64,000 bases of DNA from the NCBI RefSeq assembly GCF_000714435.1, contig NZ_JJMW01000022.1:43836-107835 (forward strand). Reading direction: 5' to 3'. The notes under the pieces are model-generated. The model ran no database searches, was not told the DNA's origin, and saw only the letters and a list, made by a program, of their open reading frames with translations. Source of the stretch: Exiguobacterium alkaliphilum 12/1. Lineage in GTDB: Bacteria; Bacillota; Bacilli; Exiguobacteriales; Exiguobacteriaceae. The stretch's first letter is position 1. Each line of letters opens with the position of its first letter. Both the position numbers and the translations under genes were made by a program. Positions 62,470 to 64,000 of this stretch are shown here, in pieces.

Positions 62470-62883
62470 TCATGTCCATTCAATCGAATCGATGATCGCT
62501 TCAATCTCTAATTTTTCATCCGTCCGTTTATCGGCGACGTACGTCAAGAACAAGAGACGTTTTCCGTCGGTGAGCGACCAGACGTCGAGATGCATCCCGT
62601 CCTCAATCCCACTCGCATAAGCGGTCGTCATGCCTGCCGACTGATCGGTCACACTCGGCGCGACTTTCACATCAATCGGAAATTCTCCTAAGAACGTGTT
62701 CAGCTCTTGGAGCGCCGCATCCTCCGGGCGCTGTTCGGCCTCCGCCTCATAGATGGACATCTGTAACGTCCCTTGCGCGTCAGGCTCAACCGAGTAAAAA
62801 CTGACGTGATCTTCTTCTTCGTTATATTCAAAGTGTTCTGGATACGCCAAACGAATCCAGCCATCGATTTCATATTCTTTCAT
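62470..62883 (-). CDS. Hypothetical protein, DUF3805-like
   Basis: 137 residues, soluble, acidic. The N-terminus IDGWIRLAYPEHFEYNEEEDHVSFYS resembles small Bacillus proteins with the DUF3805 pattern, recalled not searched; such proteins have been suggested as immunity factors. Its start overlaps the upstream gene by four bases. Function unknown. Confidence 0.6.
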   Translation of the reverse strand: MKEYEIDGWIRLAYPEHFEYNEEEDHVSFYSVEPDAQGTLQMSIYEAEAEQRPEDAALQELNTFLGEFPIDVKVAPSVTDQSAGMTTAYASGIEDGMHLDVWSLTDGKRLLFLTYVADKRTDEKLEIEAIIDSIEWT

Positions 62884-63434
62884 GCAGTCTTCTCCTTCGT
62901 CTTTTTAAATGCTAAGCCGGTCACCATCTTGGCTTGGAGCGCATATTTTAATCGCTCCGTCACGTACAGGCGTTGGCTGTTTACGTCTTGGGCAATCATA
63001 TGCCCAAATAAATTCATGCGAACGGTTTGATGCGAGAGAAAATAAAGGCGTTCGGAACTAAGGGGACGGTATTCTCCAGAGTCCTCCAAATGCTCGATTT
63101 CAAAACGTCTCAACACGTTGAGGGCACAATATTCGTCGGATCGCCCCGTCGTCGTATGCAACTCGACACGGACGAGCTGGACGTCATATGGACATAGGTT
63201 CATAAAGATTGGCGCGATTCGTGCATGAATCAAGAGTACGCCCATATCGCTCTCAATCAAATCAGGCAGCGTCCCTTTGTCTTGCGAGATGCTCAAGACG
63301 ACGTATGGACGTTCTGTCGGTGCGAGCAATTCCCCTTTAAAGAAGCGGAATCGTTGTATGCCGGTCAATACACGGGCCCGCCAAGCATTTCCGCGCGCCT
63401 CCGCTTCAATCCGATACAGCCTCTCTCCACTCAC
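62880..63434 (-). CDS. Hypothetical protein, unknown
   Basis: 184 residues, mixed alpha/beta, with a C-terminal basic segment (AFKKTKEKTA). No family recognised. The start is GTG 63434, two bases after the previous stop codon and five bases after GGGGGAG; the frame upstream to 63482 overlaps the preceding gene. Confidence 0.6.
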   Translation of the reverse strand: MSGERLYRIEAEARGNAWRARVLTGIQRFRFFKGELLAPTERPYVVLSISQDKGTLPDLIESDMGVLLIHARIAPIFMNLCPYDVQLVRVELHTTTGRSDEYCALNVLRRFEIEHLEDSGEYRPLSSERLYFLSHQTVRMNLFGHMIAQDVNSQRLYVTERLKYALQAKMVTGLAFKKTKEKTA

Positions 63435-63436
63435 GA

Positions 63437-63796
63437 CTACTCCCCCTTCAATTGTTTGAGCGCCTCGACGAATCGGTCCCACTCCTGATTGTCACAGACG
63501 ACCTTACTTTCAATTCCCCATTCTTCCTCAATCTTCAAACGTACCTCGTTCGACTCGACGTGACGTTGAAGCGAGGCAGCGCCAAACCGAATCGAGGTCG
63601 GTTCAATCGTGAGTTGCTCGAACGGCCGGCTGACCCACTTGACACGCTCCGTCCGTAAAATGACCGACCAGTCCCGGTCGTGCCGAAACGAAAACGTCCA
63701 ATCTCGGAGGTTGATCGTCCGCTCGGTTTCTTTCGCTTGTTTCATCATCCGAAACCCTTCGCTCATCAACTGCAAATACGACTTCCGCTCGCTCAT
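63437..63796 (-). CDS. Hypothetical protein, unknown
   Basis: 119 residues, charged, Trp-containing (DWTFSFRHDRDWSVILR). No signal peptide or membrane segment. First of three tightly packed genes (63437-63796, 62880-63434, 62470-62883) that probably form one transcript. Confidence 0.6.
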   Translation of the reverse strand: MSERKSYLQLMSEGFRMMKQAKETERTINLRDWTFSFRHDRDWSVILRTERVKWVSRPFEQLTIEPTSIRFGAASLQRHVESNEVRLKIEEEWGIESKVVCDNQEWDRFVEALKQLKGE

Positions 63797-63873
63797 GACC
63801 GCTCACTCCCCTCTTCTATTATCTTAGCAAGATAACGTACCGCGCCACAACCAATGTTTTTTCAAAAAAAGGT

Positions 63874-63901
63874 TTGCAAACTCAAATTCCTATGCTATTA
63901 T
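63874..63901 (+). promoter_or_regulatory. tRNA-Gly promoter
   Basis: TTGCAA (63874-63879) and TATTAT (63896-63901) are 16 bases apart, 24 bases before the tRNA. Confidence 0.65.
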
Positions 63902-63925
63902 ATTTATCGTAACGTTAAACGTTTC

Positions 63926-63999
63926 GCGGGTGTAGTTTAATGGTAAAACCTCAGCCTTCCAAGCTGATGACGAGAGTTCGATTCTCTTCACCCGCTCCA
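63926..63999 (+). tRNA. tRNA-Gly (anticodon UCC)
   Basis: Complete cloverleaf of 74 bases including an encoded CCA: acceptor GCGGGTG pairs with CACCCGC, D-arm GTTTAATGGTAAAAC, anticodon arm TCAGC-CTTCCAA-GCTGA with TCC at 63958-63960, and T-arm GAGAG-TTCGATT-CTCTT. More tRNAs may follow beyond the window edge. Confidence 0.97.
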
Positions 64000-64000
64000 T

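Noticed and set aside
1..64000. Insertion sequences, phage genes or CRISPR arrays
   Set aside because: No transposase, integrase, phage structural genes or regularly spaced direct repeats are visible; the only repeated protein unit is the SH3b region.

Overview
The window looks like the chromosome of a low-to-medium GC Bacillota, order Bacillales. The closest match I can suggest from gene content, roughly 50% GC and AGGAGG-type ribosome binding sites is Exiguobacterium; this is recognition, not a database result. It is almost entirely core chromosome: I see no phage, insertion sequence, CRISPR array or rRNA. One tRNA (Gly-UCC) closes the window.

Layout. 1-4.8 kb: start of a DMT exporter, a P1B-4 metal ATPase behind three Fur/PerR-like boxes, a PfkB kinase, a Nudix hydrolase and a YihY membrane protein. 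4.8-13.5 kb: carbonic anhydrase, menA, and divergently menF-D-H-B-E-C, a nearly complete menaquinone pathway. 13.5-19.8 kb: a GC-rich structured intergenic element, map, a degenerate EAL protein, the cshA helicase, cvfB and small membrane proteins. 19.8-22.4 kb: plsC and an ABC-F protein. 22.4-26.5 kb: a LiaIHFSR cell-envelope stress operon plus an acetyltransferase. 26.6-29.1 kb: an RsgA-type GTPase with an upstream short ORF, and malic enzyme. 29.2-32.2 kb: pflBA. 32.5-34.9 kb: a YfmL-like helicase and unknown proteins. 34.9-37.9 kb: a GntR(YtrA)-ABC operon. 38.6-41.8 kb: ba3-type cytochrome oxidase (including a 39-residue subunit IIa) and an Fnr regulator. 42-52 kb: aldehyde dehydrogenase, two MFS exporters, a YesMN-like two-component system joined to deoD, an M48 protease fused to ankyrin repeats, and a PQQ-type sugar dehydrogenase lipoprotein. 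52-57 kb: a sugar ABC transporter whose binding protein and permeases are separated by a T-box-controlled asnA. 57-64 kb: fhs, an alpha/beta hydrolase, a large SH3b-glucosaminidase, three unknown genes and the tRNA.

How it fits together. Menaquinone synthesis, ba3 oxidase, pyruvate formate-lyase and Fnr form a respiration/oxygen theme. The sequence carries Fnr-type palindromes (TGTGA-N6-TCACA) about 42 bases upstream of the expected oxidase transcript start and about 60 bases upstream of the expected pflB start, which links the regulator in the window to both targets. CcpA cre-like sites precede the sugar transporter, the YesMN-deoD operon and pflB. Several leaders contain terminator-like hairpins inside operons (menB-menE, liaH-liaF, cshA, asnA T-box). 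Many true starts are TTG or GTG and were chosen by Shine-Dalgarno spacing.

I did not find a clearly new multi-gene system. The most unusual items are the structured element at 13577-13700, the leader ORF of the RsgA paralogue, the M48-ankyrin fusion, and the regulatory wiring around Fnr.
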